Shown one piece after another: positions 42,274-51,513 of a DNA stretch of 64,000 nucleotides. The notes below the pieces were generated by a model that saw nothing but the letters and a program-made list of their open reading frames with translations, was not told the DNA's origin and searched no databases. Both the position numbers and the translations under genes were made by a program. Source of the stretch: a bacterium (GTDB lineage Bacteria; Auribacterota; Tritonobacteria; UBA1439); NCBI GenBank assembly GCA_028716845.1, contig JAQUPF010000001.1:55647-119646 (forward strand), in the 5' to 3' direction. The first letter of the stretch is position 1; each line of letters begins with the position of its first letter.

Positions 42274-42418
42274 GGTGCCGCCGTCCTCCGCCCGAATGAT
42301 AGCACACGGCGGCCGCCGCCCGACATCGAAAAGCGCCGGCGGGGGCGCAACGCACCAATCCGCCGCGGTTCCATCATTCCTCCACTTCCCCCCCTTCGAC
42401 CGTCATCGTCGGTACGAG

Positions 42419-42446
42419 CCGGATATCCTGCCGCCGGGATATCCGG
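42419..42446 (+). promoter_or_regulatory. Ten-base palindrome in a divergent promoter region
   Basis: CCGGATATCC and GGATATCCGG (42419-42428, 42437-42446) form a perfect inverted repeat with an 8-nt gap, 14 bp before the radical SAM -35 box. It could be an operator for either divergent gene. Confidence 0.5.
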
Positions 42447-42460
42447 CGGGGTGAATGTTG

Positions 42461-42488
42461 TTGACAGGCGGGGCCCGGCTGCTATGCT
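42461..42488 (+). promoter_or_regulatory. Promoter of the radical SAM gene
   Basis: TTGACA (42461-42466), 16 nt, TATGCT (42483-42488). The start codon lies 51 nt further. Confidence 0.65.
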
Positions 42489-42538
42489 GGCACGGACGCC
42501 CGCTCCCGCCGCCCCGCGCGCACCCGGAGAACGCCCTG

Positions 42539-43594
42539 ATGCCGCACAGTCCGCAGCGCCTCCTCGCCGCCGCCGCGCGCGCCGTCCGCCGCCCGGGGCT
42601 GATCCCCGCCCTGCTCGCGAAGCGCGCCGGGCTGGCACCCGCGCTCGACGCCGCCTACATCGAGTGCGCGGGGACCTGCAACCTCGACTGCCGATTCTGC
42701 TTCTCCCGCCACACCGACGAGCCGCTCGGCATCATGACGGCCGAGACGTTCGCGCGGGTGGCGCGGCGCCTCTTCCCCTACGCCTATTCGGTGAACTTCG
42801 TCGGCTACGGCGAGCCGCTCCTGAACCCCCGCCTCCCCCGGATGATCCGCACGGCGAAATCGTACGGCCGCGAGGCCCACCTCACGACGAACGGCGTCCT
42901 CATGGACGAGGGACGGATCTGCGCGCTCATCGCGGCGGGGACCGATTCGATCGCGGTCTCGCTCGACGGCGCCGACGCCGCCGTCCACGACGCGAACAGG
43001 GGTGCCGGGAGTTTCAGGAGGACCGTCCGGAACATGGACATCCTTCGGAAGGTCATGCGGCGGCGGCGCCTCGAACGGCCGCTCCTCCACATCGACGTGA
43101 TCCTCACGCGGTCGAACAGGGCGCAGATCCCCGCCCTCATCCGCCTCGCCCGCGACCTCGGCGCCTCCTGCGTGAACCTCGCCCACCTCCAGGCCTGCGG
43201 CGAAGGCGAGGCCGCCGAGAGCCTCGCCGCGGAGGGGAGGGGACTGGAGACCGATTTCGGGGATTGGCGGGCGGCGGCGGCCGCGCTCGGCGTCAGGCTC
43301 CGCCTCCCCGAGGAGTTCGCCAACTGCGACGCGACCGGCTGCTTCTGGGACCCGGGCCGGCGCCTCGCCGTCACCTGGGACGGCGCGGTGCGCCCCTGCT
43401 GCTTCCTCTTCCACCCCAACCGGTGGCGGTCGGGGGAGGGGGAGACCATCGTCGCCCCGCCGCCGCTCGGCGATCTCCGGCGGATGTCGCTCCCCTCGAT
43501 CTGGCGGAGCGCCGCATACCGCGGATTCCGGGAGGCGGTGGCACGCCGCGAATGGCCCGCCGCCTGCGTCCCCTGCCCCCTCCGCCCCCGCTGA
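42539..43594 (+). CDS. Radical SAM/SPASM domain protein
   Basis: A 351-aa radical SAM enzyme with CNLDCRFC for the AdoMet-bound 4Fe-4S cluster (about 47-54), NFVGYGEPLLNP and HLTTNGVLM. A C-terminal SPASM-like Cys set follows (NCDATGCFWDP, RPCCFLFHP, CVPCPLRPR) for auxiliary clusters. Such enzymes modify peptides or sugars. No precursor peptide gene was seen beside it, so the substrate is unknown. GGAG lies 9 nt before ATG 42539; a longer frame from 42455 starts before the -35 and is rejected. It may be a stand-alone gene, separated by a promoter from the cysteine synthase operon. Confidence 0.85.
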   Translation: MPHSPQRLLAAAARAVRRPGLIPALLAKRAGLAPALDAAYIECAGTCNLDCRFCFSRHTDEPLGIMTAETFARVARRLFPYAYSVNFVGYGEPLLNPRLPRMIRTAKSYGREAHLTTNGVLMDEGRICALIAAGTDSIAVSLDGADAAVHDANRGAGSFRRTVRNMDILRKVMRRRRLERPLLHIDVILTRSNRAQIPALIRLARDLGASCVNLAHLQACGEGEAAESLAAEGRGLETDFGDWRAAAAALGVRLRLPEEFANCDATGCFWDPGRRLAVTWDGAVRPCCFLFHPNRWRSGEGETIVAPPPLGDLRRMSLPSIWRSAAYRGFREAVARREWPAACVPCPLRPR

Positions 43595-43613
43595 CGGCCG
43601 CCCCGTCGCCGTG

Positions 43614-43642
43614 TTGACATCCCTCCGGGAATATCATAGTAT
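43614..43642 (+). promoter_or_regulatory. Promoter of the sulfur-carrier operon with AT-rich operator
   Basis: TTGACA (43614-43619), 17 nt, TAGTAT (43637-43642). TAGTA-T-TACTA (43637-43647) is a short perfect palindrome on the -10. The AT-rich tract around 43631-43665 is unusual in this sequence and may bind a regulator such as an Rrf2/CymR-type sulfur sensor. Confidence 0.6.
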
Positions 43643-43689
43643 TACTACCATATAGATAGCATTTCATGCCCCCCGACCGGAGGTGGATC

Positions 43690-44613
43690 ATGGCGGCGAT
43701 CGCGGACGACATCACCCGCACGATCGGCAACACCCCCCTCGTCCGGCTGCGCGCGCCGGCGGGGGGGGCGCAGGTCCTCGGCAAGCTCGAGTTCTTCAAC
43801 CCGTGCAGCAGCGTGAAGGACCGCATCGGCGTGAGCATGATCGACGACGCCGAGCGGCGGGGGCTGATCGGGAGGGACACCGTGATCGTCGAGCCGACGA
43901 GCGGCAACACCGGCATCGCCCTCGCCTTCGTCTGCGCCGCGAGGGGCTACAGGGTCATCTTCACGATGCCGGAGACAATGAGCCTGGAGCGGCGCCGGCT
44001 CCTGAAGGCGCTCGGCGCGGAGCTCGTCCTCACCCCGGGGGAGAAGGGGATGCGGGGCGCCGTGGAGAAGGCGGAGGAGATCACCCGCGGCACGCGGCAC
44101 GCCTACATGCCGCAGCAGTTCAGGAACCCGGCGAACCCGGAGATCCACCGGCGGACGACGGCGGAGGAGATCTGGCGGGACACGGACGGGAGCGTCGACA
44201 TCCTCGTGGCCGGTGTCGGCACGGGGGGCACGATCACCGGCGTGGCGGAGGTGCTCAAGGAGCGGCGGCGGGGCCTCCTCGCGGTCGCCGTGGAACCGGA
44301 CGCCTCCCCCGTCCTCTCCGGGGGGGCGCCGGGGCCGCACGCCATCCAGGGCATCGGCGCGGGCTTCGTCCCCGAGGTCCTGAACCGCGGCGTCATCGAC
44401 GAAATCATCCGGGTGACGAACGCCGAGGCGATCGGTGCGGCCCGCCGGCTCGCCCGGGAGGAGGGGATCCTCGCGGGGATCTCCTCCGGAGCCGCCGTCG
44501 TCGCCGCGCTCCAGGTCGCCCGGCGGCCCGAGCACGCGGGGAAGACCGTCGTCGCCATCCTGCCGGACGCGGGCGACCGGTACCTGAGCACGCCCCTCTT
44601 CGACGAGGACTGA
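43690..44613 (+). CDS. cysK: Cysteine synthase (O-acetylserine or O-phosphoserine sulfhydrylase)
   Basis: A 307-aa PLP enzyme of fold type [10 protein letters not shown] starts it, the Schiff-base Lys is in [11 protein letters not shown] (about 41-51), PTSGNTGIA grips the substrate carboxylate and [10 protein letters not shown] holds the phosphate. It makes cysteine from an activated serine and sulfide or a sulfur carrier. CysM of M. tuberculosis in this family uses the thiocarboxylated carrier CysO, and the genes that follow suggest the same chemistry here. ATG 43690 has GGAGG 6 nt upstream. Confidence 0.9.
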   Translation: MAAIADDITRTIGNTPLVRLRAPAGGAQVLGKLEFFNPCSSVKDRIGVSMIDDAERRGLIGRDTVIVEPTSGNTGIALAFVCAARGYRVIFTMPETMSLERRRLLKALGAELVLTPGEKGMRGAVEKAEEITRGTRHAYMPQQFRNPANPEIHRRTTAEEIWRDTDGSVDILVAGVGTGGTITGVAEVLKERRRGLLAVAVEPDASPVLSGGAPGPHAIQGIGAGFVPEVLNRGVIDEIIRVTNAEAIGAARRLAREEGILAGISSGAAVVAALQVARRPEHAGKTVVAILPDAGDRYLSTPLFDED

Positions 44614-44637
44614 GGCGCGCCGGGGGGAGATCGGAAG

Positions 44638-46092
44638 ATGCGCCTGATCATCAACGGCAGGCAGGAGGAGATCGAGGGGACCGAAATCGGCCTCCCCGAA
44701 CTGTTCCGCCTCCGGAAGGTGCGGAACCCGGAAGCGGTCACGGTGGAGCTGAACGGCCGCCTCCTGAAGCGGGCGGAGATCCCCTCGGCGGTCGTGCGGG
44801 ACGGCGACCGGCTCGAGCTGCTCTACTTCATCGGCGGAGGGGGCGCCCTCCCGCCCGGCGCCCGCTTCGACACGAAGGCCGTCCACGCGGGCGCCCCCGA
44901 CGGGGACCGCTTCGGCGCGACGGTCGCGCCCGTCTACCAGTGCAGCTCGTTCGCCCACGAATCGCCGGCCGCGCTCGCGGAGGTGTTCGCGGGCCGACGG
45001 TTCGGCCACGTCTATTCCAGGATCTCGAACCCGACCGTCGCCCTCCTCGAGGAGAAGGTCGCCGCCCTCGAGGACGGCATCGGGGCCGTCGCGTGCAGCT
45101 CCGGGATGGCCGCGATCACCCTGGCGGTCACCGGCATCGCCTCGTGCGGCGACGAGATCGTGTCGGGGCGGGGCCTCTTCGGGGGGACGCACGCCCTCTT
45201 CGGCCGCACCCTCCCGCGCCTCGGCATCACGGCGAGGTTCGCCGGGTCGGCGGACGCCGACGGCTTCTCCCGCGCGCTCACCGCGAGGACGAAACTTCTC
45301 TTCGTCGAGGCACTCGGGAATCCGGGCCTCGAGACGGCCGACATCGGGGGGATCGCGCGGATCGCGCGGCGGGCCGGCGTCCCCCTCGTCGTCGACAGCA
45401 CGGCGGTGACCCCCTTCCTCATGCGCCCGAAGGAGTGGGGGGCGGACGTCGTGGTCCACTCCTCGACGAAGTACCTCAACGGGCACGGGAACGCCGTCGG
45501 CGGGGTGATCGTGGACCTCGGCGCCTTCGACTGGGGCGGGGGGATGTTCCCGGACCTCTCCCCCTACGCCGAGCGGTACGGCGAGCTCGCCTTCCTCGCG
45601 AGGATCCGGCGGGAGGTCCACCGGGATTTCGGCGCCTGCCTCTCGCCGATGAACGCCTTCCTCACCCTCATGGGGATCGAGACGCTGGGGCTGCGGATGC
45701 CCCGGCACTGCGACAACGCCGCCGCCCTCGCCCGCGCGCTCGTCGAGGGGGGGGCGGTCTCGGTCACGTACCCGGGCCTCCCCTCATACCCGCAGCACGC
45801 GCTCGCGGCGCGGCAGTTCGGCGGCCGGTTCGGGGCGATGATCGCCGCGAGGCTCGGCAGCCGGGATCGGGCGTTCCGGTTCATCGAGGGGCTCGTCCTT
45901 GCCCGGAACCTCGCGAACATCGGCGACACCCGCACGCTCGTCCTCCACCCCGCCTCCACCATCTACGCCGAGTTCCCGGAGGAGGAGCGGCGGGCGCTCG
46001 GGGCGGCGCCGGACCTCGTCAGGATATGCGCGGGGATCGAGGACCCCGCCGACCTCGTCGAGGACTTCACGCGCGCACTCGGGAGGATCTAG
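44638..46092 (+). CDS. Ubiquitin-like sulfur carrier fused to an O-acetylhomoserine sulfhydrylase-type PLP enzyme
   Basis: A 484-aa fusion. Residues 1-69 form a ThiS/MoaD-like beta-grasp carrier (RLIINGRQEEIEG start) with the tail YFIGGGG (63-69), like free carriers that end in Gly-Gly. ALPPGARFDTKAVHAG joins it to a Met17/MetY-type enzyme of the Cys/Met-metabolism PLP family: YSRISNPT (126-133), Asp253 in VVDSTAVTP and Lys278 in SSTKYLNGHG. In Wolinella separate HcyS and MetY do this job, sulfur being carried as a C-terminal thiocarboxylate. Here the carrier tail is blocked by the fusion unless it is cleaved after Gly67 or so. An E1-like and a JAMM gene follow at once. Confidence 0.85.
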   Translation: MRLIINGRQEEIEGTEIGLPELFRLRKVRNPEAVTVELNGRLLKRAEIPSAVVRDGDRLELLYFIGGGGALPPGARFDTKAVHAGAPDGDRFGATVAPVYQCSSFAHESPAALAEVFAGRRFGHVYSRISNPTVALLEEKVAALEDGIGAVACSSGMAAITLAVTGIASCGDEIVSGRGLFGGTHALFGRTLPRLGITARFAGSADADGFSRALTARTKLLFVEALGNPGLETADIGGIARIARRAGVPLVVDSTAVTPFLMRPKEWGADVVVHSSTKYLNGHGNAVGGVIVDLGAFDWGGGMFPDLSPYAERYGELAFLARIRREVHRDFGACLSPMNAFLTLMGIETLGLRMPRHCDNAAALARALVEGGAVSVTYPGLPSYPQHALAARQFGGRFGAMIAARLGSRDRAFRFIEGLVLARNLANIGDTRTLVLHPASTIYAEFPEEERRALGAAPDLVRICAGIEDPADLVEDFTRALGRI

Positions 46093-46890
46093 ATGGAACT
46101 CACGGACGCCCAGGCCGAGCGGTACAGCAGGAACATGCTCCTGGAGGAGATCGGCCCCGCCGGCCAGGAGAAGCTCCTGCGATCGAAGGTCCTCGTCCTG
46201 GGGGCGGGGGGGCTCGGTTCCCCCGCCCTCCTGTACCTCGCCGCCGCGGGCGTGGGGACGCTCGGCATCGCGGACAGCGACGCCGTGGAGCTGCACAATC
46301 TCCAGCGCCAGGTCATCCACTGCACGGCGGACGTCGGGGATGACAAGGTCTCGTCGGCGGCACGGAAGGTCGCCGCGCTGAACCCGGACACGCGGGTCCT
46401 GCCGTTCAGGGAGCGGGTCCGAGCGGCCAACATCCTCGACATCATCGCCGGCTTCGATTTCATCGTGGACGGCTCCGACAATTTCGCCACGAAGTTCCTC
46501 GTGAACGACGCCTGCTTCTTCGCCGGGAAGCCGTTCTCCCACGCCGGCATCCTGCGCTTCCTCGGCCAGGCCATGACCTATGTCCCCGGCGCCCCCTGCT
46601 ACCGGTGCGTCTTCATCGGGCCGCCGCCGCCCGGCGCGGTCCCGTCATGCCGCGAGGCCGGCGTCATCGGCGCGGTCGCCGGTCTCCTCGGCTGCGTCCA
46701 GGCGGCGGAGGCGGTCAAGTACGTCACGGGCGCCGGGCGGCTGCTCGCGGGCCGGCTGCTCGTGGCGGACCTCTCCGAGATGGAGTTCCGCGAGGTTGCA
46801 ATCAGCCGGAACCCCTCCTGCCCGCTCTGCGGGGACTCGCCGTCGATCACGGACCTCCAGGACGGCCCGGCGGAGGTCTGCGAGGGATGA
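46093..46890 (+). CDS. E1-like sulfur-carrier adenylyltransferase (ThiF/MoeB/HcyF-like)
   Basis: A 265-aa protein with VLVLGAGGLGSPALL (GxGGxG at 37-42), ATP-binding IADSDAVELHNLQRQV, the catalytic VDGSDNFATK and zinc pairs C169-x2-C172 and C243-x2-C246. Cys186 in SCREAGVIG matches the ThiF cysteine that forms the acyl-disulfide with the carrier. It should adenylate the exposed carrier Gly-Gly for thiocarboxylate formation. It begins 1 nt after the fusion stop, so the carrier and its activator are made together. Confidence 0.88.
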   Translation: MELTDAQAERYSRNMLLEEIGPAGQEKLLRSKVLVLGAGGLGSPALLYLAAAGVGTLGIADSDAVELHNLQRQVIHCTADVGDDKVSSAARKVAALNPDTRVLPFRERVRAANILDIIAGFDFIVDGSDNFATKFLVNDACFFAGKPFSHAGILRFLGQAMTYVPGAPCYRCVFIGPPPPGAVPSCREAGVIGAVAGLLGCVQAAEAVKYVTGAGRLLAGRLLVADLSEMEFREVAISRNPSCPLCGDSPSITDLQDGPAEVCEG

Positions 46891-47327
46891 AGCCCCCCGG
46901 CGCCCCCGCCGAGATCGCCATTGCCGCCCCGGTCATCGGGGAAATCCGCCGGCACGCCGAGGCCGAGGCGCCGCTCGAGGCGTGCGGCCTCCTCGCGGGG
47001 AACGGGAACCTCGTCACGAGGGCGTTCGGCATGCGCAACGCGAGGGTGAGCGCGCGCCGCTTCTCGCTCGACCCGGAGGAACAGCTCGCCGTGATGAAGC
47101 GCGCCCGGGGGGAAGGCCTCGAGATCATCGCGGCCTACCACAGCCATCCGCGCGGCCGCGCGCGGCCCTCCAGGGAGGATATCCGCCTCGCCTTCGACCC
47201 CGATCTCGTGCACGTCATCATCGCCCTCGCCCCCCGCCCCGATCTCCGGGCCTTCCGGATCGACGGTGGGGACGTGGAGGAGGTGCGGCTGGCCGTGGCG
47301 GCGGGCGCCGCCGCGGGGCCCCGATGA
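46887..47327 (+). CDS. JAMM/Mov34 metallopeptidase (Mec/HcyD-like)
   Basis: A 146-aa JAMM domain with all zinc and catalytic residues: Glu31, His85-x-His87 in YHSHPRG, Ser95 and Asp98 in SREDI. Mec of M. tuberculosis cuts CysO-cysteine to free cysteine; HcyD of Wolinella trims the carrier tail. Here it could remove the PLP enzyme from the carrier, release a homocysteine or cysteine adduct, or both. ATG 46887 overlaps the E1-like stop by 4 bp. Confidence 0.88.
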   Translation: MKPPGAPAEIAIAAPVIGEIRRHAEAEAPLEACGLLAGNGNLVTRAFGMRNARVSARRFSLDPEEQLAVMKRARGEGLEIIAAYHSHPRGRARPSREDIRLAFDPDLVHVIIALAPRPDLRAFRIDGGDVEEVRLAVAAGAAAGPR

Positions 47328-48073
47328 GAACGGGCGACGGCTGCGTCCTCCTGTTTTCTGGCGGCCGCGATTCCACGCTCGCGGCGGTGCGCCTCGCGCC
47401 GCGGTTCCGGCGCCTGCTCCTCGTCACGGCGACCTCGGAGCACCTCGTCGGGATCGAGCGGGTGGAGGCGCGCCTCGCGCAGCTCGAGGGGATACTGCCC
47501 CGGGGGGCGGAGTGGCTCCACATCGCCATCCCCGTCATGCCGTTCCGGGAGACGCTCTCGTACGCCACCTGCCTCCCCTGCCAGCGGGCGTACATCGTCG
47601 CGGGGGCGGTCATCGCCGGCGATCGCGGGATGGGGGACATCGCGACGGGCTACTCCGGCTACCAGAACACCTGGCCGGAACAGACCCCCTACGCCGTCGC
47701 GCGCCTGGGGGGGCTCCTCGCGGGGCACGGCCTCCGGCTCCACCTCCCCGTGTACGACCTCATCAGCAGGGAGGAGGCGATGGGAGCGCTCGCCCGGGCG
47801 GGGCTGGCGGCGGAATCGTGCGAGCAGAAGTGCCTCCGGCAGGCCGACAACGTCGCGATCGACGGCGACATCCTGCGGGCGGAGACCGACCGCTGGATCG
47901 CCGGCATCTCCCGCGCCCTCTCCATGCGGGAGGCGATCCCGATCACCCTTCTCGGCCGGCGGACGCTCGCGCCGGGGGGCGCCCCCCGGCGACCCCGCGC
48001 CGCAGGAGGAGGGAGTTCGTCACCACCGAGACCGAGCTCAGCGACATGGCGGCGCCGGCGATCATCGGGTTGA
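47324..48073 (+). CDS. PP-loop ATPase of the sulfur-carrier operon
   Basis: A 249-aa N-type ATPase: SGGRDS (12-17) is the pyrophosphate loop, and [19 protein letters not shown] holds a CxxC. Relatives adenylate a carbonyl or RNA base before thiolation or amidation. In this operon it may provide the sulfur donor step or use the carrier for a tRNA or cofactor; this cannot be decided. ATG 47324 overlaps the JAMM stop by 4 bp. The last 44 residues are low-complexity and antisense to the end of copA, overlapping that gene by 131 bp. The biological C-terminus may be near residue 210. Confidence 0.7.
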   Translation: MRTGDGCVLLFSGGRDSTLAAVRLAPRFRRLLLVTATSEHLVGIERVEARLAQLEGILPRGAEWLHIAIPVMPFRETLSYATCLPCQRAYIVAGAVIAGDRGMGDIATGYSGYQNTWPEQTPYAVARLGGLLAGHGLRLHLPVYDLISREEAMGALARAGLAAESCEQKCLRQADNVAIDGDILRAETDRWIAGISRALSMREAIPITLLGRRTLAPGGAPRRPRAAGGGSSSPPRPSSATWRRRRSSG

Positions 48074-50237
48074 GGAGGAAGCCGGTGAACGGGTACAGCG
48101 CGCCCGCCGCCACGGGGATCGCGAGGACGTTGTAGGCGAAGGCGAGGAAGAGGTTCTGCCTGATCTTCCGCATGCAGGCGCGGCTCAGGTCGATCGCCGC
48201 CGCCGCGTCCCCCGGGTCGTCCCGCACGAGGACGATCTCCCCCGCCTCCGCGGCGACGTCCGTCCCCGAGCCGACGGCGACGCCGACGTCGGCGGCCGCG
48301 AGCGCCGGGGCGTCGTTGATCCCGTCGCCGACCATGGCCACGATCTCGCCGCGGGCGCGCAGCCGCCGCACCTCGCCGGCCTTCCCGTCCGGCGGCACCC
48401 CCGCCATGACGCGCCCGATCCCGAGGCGGCCGGCGACCGCCCGGGCCGTCCGCTCGTTGTCGCCGGTGAGCATCGCGACCGCGACGCCCATCCGGCCGAG
48501 CCTGGCGACGGCGGCCGCCGCGCCCTCCCGCGGCTCGTCGGCGACGGCGATCACGCCCGCCGGGACGCCGTCGGCGCAGACGAGGACGGCGGTGGCCCCC
48601 TCCGCCTCGAGCCGGCCGAGGACCGGGGCGGCCGCCGCCGGATCGATCCCGCGCTCCCGCGCGAGCCGCCCGCTCCCGACGAGGATCCGCGTCCCGCCGG
48701 AGGACGCCTCCACCCCCATGCCGGGCACGGCGGCGAACGAGGCGGGGTCGGGCGGCTCGATCCCGCGGCCCCGCGCGGCGGCGACGATCGCCTCCCCGAT
48801 CGGGTGCTCGGAATGCCGCTCCGCGATCGCCGCGAGCCGCAGCACCTCCTCCCGCTCGCGGCCGCCGAGCGGCACGACCCCGGTGACGGAGGGGGCGCCG
48901 CGCGTGAGCGTTCCCGTCTTGTCGAAGACGACGGTCGTGACCGTCCCCGCCGTCTGGAGGGCCCGGGCGTTCTTCACGAGGATGCCCCGCCGCGCCGCCG
49001 CCGCCGTCCCGACCATGACGGCCGTCGGGGTCGCGAGGCCGAGGGCGCAGGGGCAGGCGATGATGAGGACCGAGATGCACACCCCGAGCGCGAAGGCGAT
49101 CCCCGCGCCGGCGGCGAGCCAGAGGGCGAGCGACGCGGCGGCGACGACGAGCACCGCCGGGACGAAGACGGCGGCGACCCGGTCCGCCGCCTCCTGGACG
49201 GGGGCCTTCGACGCCTGCGCCTCCTCCACCATCCGGATGACCCGGGCGAGGAAGGTGTCGTCGCCCGTCCTCGTCGCCTCGAACCGGAACGCCCCCGTGC
49301 GGTTGATCGTCCCCCCGACGACCTCGTCCCCCGGCCGCTTCCGGACCGGCATCGGCTCGCCCGTCACCATCGATTCGTCCACGCCCGACTCCCCCTCCGT
49401 CACGCGGCCGTCGACCGGCACCGTCCCGCCGGGCCGCACCGCGACGATGTCGCCGGGGACGACCTCCGCCACGGGCAGCTCGATCTCGGCCCCGCCCCGG
49501 ACGACGAGGGCCGTCTCCGCCCGGAGGCGGAAGAGGCCCTCGAGGCCGGCGGCCGCCCGCCCGCGCGCGAGCGCCTCGAGCCACCTGCCGAGGAGGATGA
49601 AGGTGATGAGGGCACCCGCGACCTCGTAGTAGAGATGGGGAGGATGGCCGCCCGTCCCGCCGGCCCATGCGGCGAGGGAGACCGCCAGGCTGTAGAGGAG
49701 CGCCGCCCCCGTGCCGAGGGCGACGAGCGTGTCCATGTCGGCCCTCCCGGTCCGGACGACCGCGGCGATCCCCTGCTCGTAGAACCGGCGGCCGGCCGCC
49801 ACGACGGGGAGGACGAGGAGGAGCTGGATGAGCGGGCCGTGCCGCTCCACCCCCGCCGGGAGGGGGAGGCCGAGCATCGGCCCCATGGCGACGATGAGGA
49901 GCGGCGCGGAGAAGGCCGCGGCGAGGAGGAAGCGGCGCCGGCATTCCGCCGCCTCGCGACGCGCCGCCGCGCCCGGCCGGCCGACGTCCGGCGCGACCGT
50001 CCGATAGCCGGCGCGCTCGATCGCCGCCGCAAGGTCGGCCGGGGCGACCCGCGACGGATCGTGCTCGACGACGGCGCGGCGGGAGAGGAGATCGACGCTC
50101 GCCCGCCGGACGCCGGGGACGGAGGCGAGCGCCCGCTCGACCGTCCGCACGCACGAGGCGCAGTGCATCCCCGTCACGTGGAGGACGGTCTTCCGCGCGG
50201 CGCCCGGGCCGCGCGCCTCCTCCCCGCCGGGCGTCAC
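47943..50237 (-). CDS. copA: Copper-translocating P-type ATPase
   Basis: A 764-aa P1B-ATPase. One N-terminal metal-binding domain has GMHCASC, the membrane ion site is [13 protein letters not shown], phosphorylation is at DKTGTLT, and TGDNERTA with [11 protein letters not shown] complete the ATP and hinge sites. CPC membranes motifs mean Cu(I) or Ag(I) export. GTG 50237 overlaps the CDF stop (TGA 50236-50234) by 4 bp. It ends the metal-efflux operon and overlaps the PP-loop gene by 131 bp. Confidence 0.93.
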   Translation of the reverse strand: MTPGGEEARGPGAARKTVLHVTGMHCASCVRTVERALASVPGVRRASVDLLSRRAVVEHDPSRVAPADLAAAIERAGYRTVAPDVGRPGAAARREAAECRRRFLLAAAFSAPLLIVAMGPMLGLPLPAGVERHGPLIQLLLVLPVVAAGRRFYEQGIAAVVRTGRADMDTLVALGTGAALLYSLAVSLAAWAGGTGGHPPHLYYEVAGALITFILLGRWLEALARGRAAAGLEGLFRLRAETALVVRGGAEIELPVAEVVPGDIVAVRPGGTVPVDGRVTEGESGVDESMVTGEPMPVRKRPGDEVVGGTINRTGAFRFEATRTGDDTFLARVIRMVEEAQASKAPVQEAADRVAAVFVPAVLVVAAASLALWLAAGAGIAFALGVCISVLIIACPCALGLATPTAVMVGTAAAARRGILVKNARALQTAGTVTTVVFDKTGTLTRGAPSVTGVVPLGGREREEVLRLAAIAERHSEHPIGEAIVAAARGRGIEPPDPASFAAVPGMGVEASSGGTRILVGSGRLARERGIDPAAAAPVLGRLEAEGATAVLVCADGVPAGVIAVADEPREGAAAAVARLGRMGVAVAMLTGDNERTARAVAGRLGIGRVMAGVPPDGKAGEVRRLRARGEIVAMVGDGINDAPALAAADVGVAVGSGTDVAAEAGEIVLVRDDPGDAAAAIDLSRACMRKIRQNLFLAFAYNVLAIPVAAGALYPFTGFLLNPMIAGAAMSLSSVSVVTNSLLLRRGVAGGRPPARASAGREG

Positions 50238-51154
50238 GGCGCGCCGCCCCCGTGGTCGACGGGATGCTCCACGCACTCGCCGCTCTCGAACTGGATGGTG
50301 TAGTGGGAGATGCCGAACTCCCGCCGGAGGATCTCCCCGATCTCGCCCAGGATCCCGCAGGTGCCGCTGATCGGCATGTCGTCCACCCGCACGTGCGCGC
50401 TCATCGCGTGGAGACCGGAGGTGATCGACCAGACGTGGATGTCATGGACGAGCCGCACGCCCCGGACGGCCGAGAGGCGGCGCCCGACGTCGGCGATGTC
50501 GAGGTGGCGGGGCGTCGCCTCGAGGAGGATCTCCACCGACTCCCTGATGAGGCGCCAGGCCCAGGCGAGGATGAGGACGCAGACGAAGACGCTCAGGAGG
50601 GGGTCGAGGGCGTTCCAGCCGGTCCTGAGGATGACGAGCGCCCCCGCGACGACGACGACCGAGGAGACGAGGTCGCCGAGCATGTGGAGGAAGGCGCTCC
50701 GGATGTTCAGGTCGCCGGCGGCCGACGACCGGAGCAGGAGGGCGGTGGCGAGGTTCACGGCGAGGCCGACGAGGGCGACGGCGAGCATCCAGCCGGCCGC
50801 GATCGGGACCGGGTCGAGGAGCCGGTGGACGGCGTGCCGGACGATGAGGGCGGTGAAGGCGACGAGGAGCGCCCCGTTGAGGAGCGCGGCGATGATCTCG
50901 GCCCTGTAGAGGCCGAAGGTCCTCCGGTCGTCGGCGGGGCGCTGCGCGAGGCGGAGTGCGATGTAGCTGATCACGAGCGAGAAGCCGTGGGCGAGCATGT
51001 GCCCGGCGTCGCTCACGAGGGCGAGGCTGCCGGTCATGAGACCCGCGGCGAGCTCGACCGCCATCGTGACGGCGGTGACGGCGAGGCAGAGGGCGAGTCG
51101 GCTCCGCCCCCTGCTCCTCCCGGCGATGAAATCCGCGTGCCGCCCGCTCGTCAT
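50234..51154 (-). CDS. CDF-family cation efflux protein
   Basis: A 306-aa cation diffusion facilitator with six helices and the metal-site motifs SDAGHML (D-x2-H, TM2) and HMLGDLVSS (H-x3-D, TM5), as in CzcD/ZitB zinc exporters. The cytoplasmic C-terminal domain has a His-containing end ([11 protein letters not shown]). It probably expels zinc, cadmium or cobalt by proton exchange. Its start overlaps the YHS gene by 4 bp. Confidence 0.9.
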   Translation of the reverse strand: MTSGRHADFIAGRSRGRSRLALCLAVTAVTMAVELAAGLMTGSLALVSDAGHMLAHGFSLVISYIALRLAQRPADDRRTFGLYRAEIIAALLNGALLVAFTALIVRHAVHRLLDPVPIAAGWMLAVALVGLAVNLATALLLRSSAAGDLNIRSAFLHMLGDLVSSVVVVAGALVILRTGWNALDPLLSVFVCVLILAWAWRLIRESVEILLEATPRHLDIADVGRRLSAVRGVRLVHDIHVWSITSGLHAMSAHVRVDDMPISGTCGILGEIGEILRREFGISHYTIQFESGECVEHPVDHGGGAP

Positions 51155-51468
51155 CGGCCCCCATCCGCGGCGGCGGGGCCGGAGGCGCCCGTCTCCTCAC
51201 CCCCCCTGACCCCGGGAACGTACTTCTCCGGCTCGGCGCTGAACTTCTCGATGCACGCGGGGCAGCAGAAGTAGTAGACGGTGCCCTTGTAGGTGTAGGT
51301 GTACCTCTTGTCGATGGGCCCCGCCATCACCGGACAGATGTTCCCCTCCATCTCCTTCATGACCGGCGCGGCCCCCGCCGCATGCTCCGGCTGCCCCCCG
51401 ACGGCGGCGACGAGCAGGAGCGCGGCCAGCGCCACCGGCAGCACGATCGCGGGATGGATCGTTCTCAT
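51151..51468 (-). CDS. Exported YHS-domain protein
   Basis: A 105-aa protein with a signal peptide (PAIVLPVALAALLLVAAVGG) and a YHS domain (NICPVMAGPIDKRYTYTYKG, then FCCPACIEKF). The Cys residues (CPV and CC-x2-C) can bind copper or other soft metals, so it may pass metal to the pump. It lies within the Cus-type operon and overlaps the CDF gene start. Confidence 0.75.
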   Translation of the reverse strand: MRTIHPAIVLPVALAALLLVAAVGGQPEHAAGAAPVMKEMEGNICPVMAGPIDKRYTYTYKGTVYYFCCPACIEKFSAEPEKYVPGVRGGEETGASGPAAADGGR

Positions 51469-51513
51469 TCCGACCTCCTCTCTCCCCTCTCGGGGTCCGC
51501 CCCCGCGGCGGCC

